Source: Cannabis sativa (lineage: Eukaryota; Streptophyta; Magnoliopsida; Rosales; Cannabaceae). Taken from it: a stretch of 64,000 bases of DNA. Both the position numbers and the translations under genes were made by a program. The DNA lies in contig NC_083605.1 of NCBI RefSeq assembly GCF_029168945.1, positions 75,906,969-75,970,968 of the forward strand. Reading direction: 5' to 3'. The notes under the pieces were generated by a model that worked only from the letters and a program-made list of their open reading frames with translations, made no database searches and was not told the DNA's origin. Below are positions 60,040 through 64,000 of this stretch, piece by piece. The first letter of the stretch is position 1. Each line of letters starts with the position of its first letter.

Positions 60040-63000
60040 AATATTAATAAAGTTATGTATTATTTATTAGAAATTTATGTAGTAAACTATTTTAAAGGGT
60101 CGTTCTGGTAAATTCTTTATCTATTTCGACATCTAGAAATTATTTTTAGTATAATTATTTTTTATGATTGTGTACATTGTAATTATTTAGGACAATTTGT
60201 AAATTTTTAAGAAAATTTTAAATAATTTGCAAGCAGTTTGGTCGAATTATAACATATTTTTACTAATTCAATATAAATATCGAATTACAAATATTTAATT
60301 ACAACCCGCTTAATTAAAAATTAGAAAAAATACTAAAACATGTAACAATATATGTAAATTTTATTTTGAATATTATAAATTATTCGAATTTTTTTAAAAA
60401 TTTAAAAATAATTTTAAATAATTATAACACAAAAAAAATAATTAAAATACTTTTTGGTATGACGAAACAAGTCTATTGAAACACTTTTTTTTAGATGGTG
60501 TAGTGTAAACTTACAACTATTATTTAGTGAATTATTATTAATATCTTTCAAAAAAAAGAATTATTATTAATAATAAAATTAAATTAACGCGTAGGTTGAC
60601 TTGTCAAATTGTTATTACTCTTTTTCGCGGGTCAACTACGTTTTCTCCTTCACTTTTATTTATTTATTTATTTATTTGATTATTTAAACTATTATTTTTT
60701 GACCATATACCACATCAAAGTTAAAAACATCAAACTCTAACCATTTATCACTAAATTTTAACCATGTATATTAGGGGTGACAAATTTGATACGATACACA
60801 AATACAAATATAATATAAATTTTATAAGGTTAGAATCAGAAAAATTAGACGTTGGTTGAAAATAGATTAACACAACTACTAAATTTTAACCATATTTAGT
60901 AATTAGTAGTGTTTATTAAACTATCCACACGGTATAACCATTCGCATTGTATCATTAGTGGCACACTTACTTTTTTTAGTTAGGCAAGAACAAAAGTAAA
61001 TTTTTTTTAAAAGAAAATACTCTTAGTGAATTAAAATTTAAAACTTTTGTCCTCTATCATATATATTATTTAGCTTAACCATTACATCAAAGTTAATATT
61101 ATGCCTATATATGTCATAACTAACTCAAAAATATATATATATATATATATATTTTTTTTGGATTTTTTTGGGTGACTGTCCTGCCCTGCTTCTATATGGG
61201 TCTGCCATTGCGTACACTTGCAAAGGGAAGGGAGCATGTGGGGTCATTTGTCCCCTCTTAACTTTTTATTTATATAAATTTTGTATATAAATTTTTGAAT
61301 ATTTTATATTTTGACCGCATAAAAATAATTTTTTTCATCTTTGTCATTACAGATTTTATATTTATCTATATAAAATTTATATTTTTTAATTTTATTCTTA
61401 CATATATTTATTTTTATTCACATAGAATTTGTATTTTTTTAATAAAAATTATATTTTTCATTATTGCTTCAAAAAATTTTTTTGCCCCTACTAAAATGTT
61501 AGGCTAGCTCCGCCACTTCCTGCATACCACTTCGTATAAAAATGGTGGCTTGAAATTTTTTATGGTGCGATTATGATTTGTAATTTTGTCCAACTGGCGA
61601 TGCAATGTAATCTACAGTTTTGAATTTAATAATTTCAGTTCAAGATACACCACATTATATATTACAAAGTTACTAATTTTTTCAATTTTCATATAAGAAC
61701 AAATATATGTAATATATGTGTATATTACATTATTTTTTAGAGATAATTTAATATAATAATTTGATGATTAGTATATGTATGTTATAATGTTAAAACTTTA
61801 ATATAATCTTTTATTTTGTATTGTTAAAACTTCATTAGATTGATTTTTAAATTTTTATTATATTATTTGATAATAATAATAGTGTAAATCGTTCAAATTA
61901 CACTTGATTTTTGCAATTTTAAAATCTTTCGCTGAGGTTGCAATTTGAAAAATTACAAAAAATATATATGTAATTTGGTTTAAAAAAAAATTACAACTCA
62001 CACTACCCCGTACCGTGACTACCTTAATGGTAATATTTTTGAGTTTATATAATTATAATATTATATAATTTATAGGCCAATATTATAAAATAAACCAACA
62101 AGGCAAAACAAGTACATAATAATAATTAAAAATAAATGGAGTTTTATTGGTGAAATTCTCAAAGTCCAAGCTGTTTTTTATTATTATTTTTATTTTAAAA
62201 AAATATATTATTTTGTTTTAATATATATATTTTATATTTGGATGTAGTTGTCAAGATGTGAACTGTATATTGATGATAACAACGAACCACCGTCCAAATA
62301 TTTAAGATTCATCACTTTGTAAAACTTTTCAAAAAAATATATATAATAAAAAGAAAAGAAATACAAAAAGTTAATTATATATATGATTAATATTATTTTA
62401 AATTCTATGTTTGTAAAAATTATTAGTTGAATGATCTGTTTTATTAAATGATAAATTATATTATATATTTTTCAAAATAGTATTAAATAATATTTTAAAC
62501 TGACTTTTTATCAAATAATAATAATAATAATAATAGAATTATCTTTAAGTTGATTATATTAAAAATAAAATTGTTAAAATTTGAGTTCAAATGTCTTATT
62601 TGTACCACTTTAGAAAATACATAATCTATTTTTTCATTTAACAAAATAGAATGTTCAATTAATAATTTTTACAAAACACATAGTCCAATTGATATCAAAA
62701 TATATATATATATATATACTAATATAATTTATTCATTATTTCGAAGAGAATTCTTATTTACACACTAAACATTTATAAGGATTAAAGACACCCATAATTT
62801 ATTATTTTTATAAAATATAATATATATTTTTAAAAATATTATTTTTCATCATCCTCACATTTTTAAAAAATACATATATAGAATAAAAATAACATATATT
62901 TTAAATATCAAGAGAAAAAATTAAAAAAAAAATTATATAAAAATTTTATTAGAAAAGATAAAAATATATACATTATTAATAAAATGGTAATACCAAAAAA

Positions 63001-64000
63001 AAAAAAAACTACATAGCTATTGAAATTGACACAATAGTATGGAAAAGGAAATTTAAAAATTATTAAGAGTAATTTTTCAATTAATTTAAGTTTATTTTAA
63101 TTTAATTTTAAAGTGTATTTATAAATTTATGGGGTGCAAATAAAATGTCGTTTACTTTTAAATAAATTTTATTTTATCTTTGAAAGAGGTAAAAATAAGA
63201 AAAGTCACTATTAATCATTTAATGGAAAAAGGAAGTAAAAATCTTCAATTAATTTTAGGGTGCATTTGAAAGTGTGTAATTATTTTGCACTATGATTACT
63301 AGTGTAGTAATTACACTTCATAGTAACTACATTTTATTTTAAAATACAATGTGGGTTTAAATATCAAATAATAATTATGTGAATTTCTATTATTATGTTT
63401 GGCAAGACCATTAGTAATTACACAATAAATTAATATTGTAATTATTACCATTTTATAACAAATATTAAAAAAGGATAAATTTTATTAATAACATTTATAG
63501 TAAAATCTCTTCATAAAATAAACTTAAACTTCATAGCAATTTTGTAATCAAAATTTAAAATAATTTTTCTTTATTAAGACCATTTGATTGTTTTTGTATT
63601 CTATATATATTGAACTATTCTATTTAGTGTATGATATTCCAGCTTTATAAGTTCGAGTAGTTATTATTTTTATGTTAATTTAAAATTAATTATAAAATAA
63701 ATTTAAGTATTTTATCAATTAAAATTTATGCTAAATCATAAATAAATATACTAGATAATTTATTTACAGTTCAATCCTAAATTTAAAATAATTTTTTATT
63801 TCATGGTAATATTTATTGTATTTACCATAGTCAATGCCAATTTTCTTAATGCATATACTAAAATATTAAGAACTTGTACTATTAATCATGCTCTTTAGTG
63901 TCACCCTTTAATTTTGTAATTTTATTTAATTTTCAATCTCAATAAAAATGAAGTCTTTTTAGACTGAAAAATATTATAATAAGAAAAAAAAAATTAGAAT
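60040..64000. other. AT-rich spacer to the end of the window, no recognisable gene
   Basis: Includes a less AT-rich patch at 61,165-61,260 followed by AT-rich sequence and a gctagctccgccacttcc motif (61,503-61,520), which looks like the eroded edge of some dispersed element. Near 63,270-63,430, gtgtaattattttgc and similar segments recall hAT-type MITEs. No gene or RNA was recognised. Confidence 0.55.

Overview
This is about 64 kb of an AT-rich plant nuclear genome. Spliced eudicot-type genes, a Dof transcription factor, plant LINE and Ty1/copia elements, a 5S-related TRIM-like element and many MITEs all point to a flowering plant. The species cannot be fixed from the sequence; a rosid such as Cannabaceae would fit, but that is a guess. 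No prokaryotic features, CRISPR arrays, rRNA genes or convincing tRNA genes were seen.

Layout. 1-2.3 kb is AT-rich spacer. 2.3-5.9 kb is a nest of repeats: a 26-bp minisatellite, then a small minus-strand LTR element with a tRNA-Met-type primer site and 5S rRNA-like motifs, split by a 2,136-bp solo LTR with a perfect AAGGC target duplication. 5.9-22.4 kb has no recognisable gene but holds several MITE families, a terminal-inverted-repeat element (19.27-21.18 kb) flanked by an inverted pair of another ~315-bp repeat, and an isolated less AT-rich island near 17.2-17.65 kb.

22.5-27.8 kb is a small plus-strand gene island: a BTB/POZ protein (At3g05675-like), then an ORM1-like (ORMDL) regulator of sphingolipid synthesis in three exons, with a six-copy near-palindromic repeat array between them. 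28.4-34.5 kb is a complete L1-type LINE on the minus strand, with both ORFs open and a 13-bp target duplication. Next to it, also on the minus strand, is a two-exon defensin-like secreted peptide gene (34.8-35.8 kb). A two-exon Dof zinc-finger gene follows (38.8-40.3 kb, minus), with its conserved tiny first exon.

43.3-49.3 kb is a full-length Ty1/copia element with near-identical LTRs and a GTGTC target duplication, but with pol broken by several frameshifts. This suggests it was copied recently from an already defective parent. 49.3-64 kb has no convincing gene. It holds two promoter-like G-box-rich islands, further MITEs, a 769-bp non-autonomous Helitron with diagnostic ends, and simple repeats.

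The four host genes show no sign of acting in one pathway. The main story is mobile-element history: recent intact insertions (LINE, copia) among older MITEs, a solo LTR and a Helitron around a few conserved genes. I found no convincing new multi-gene system; the best leads are the repeat array upstream of ORMDL, the defective but young copia copy with an unusual primer-site region, and the MITE families shared across the window.
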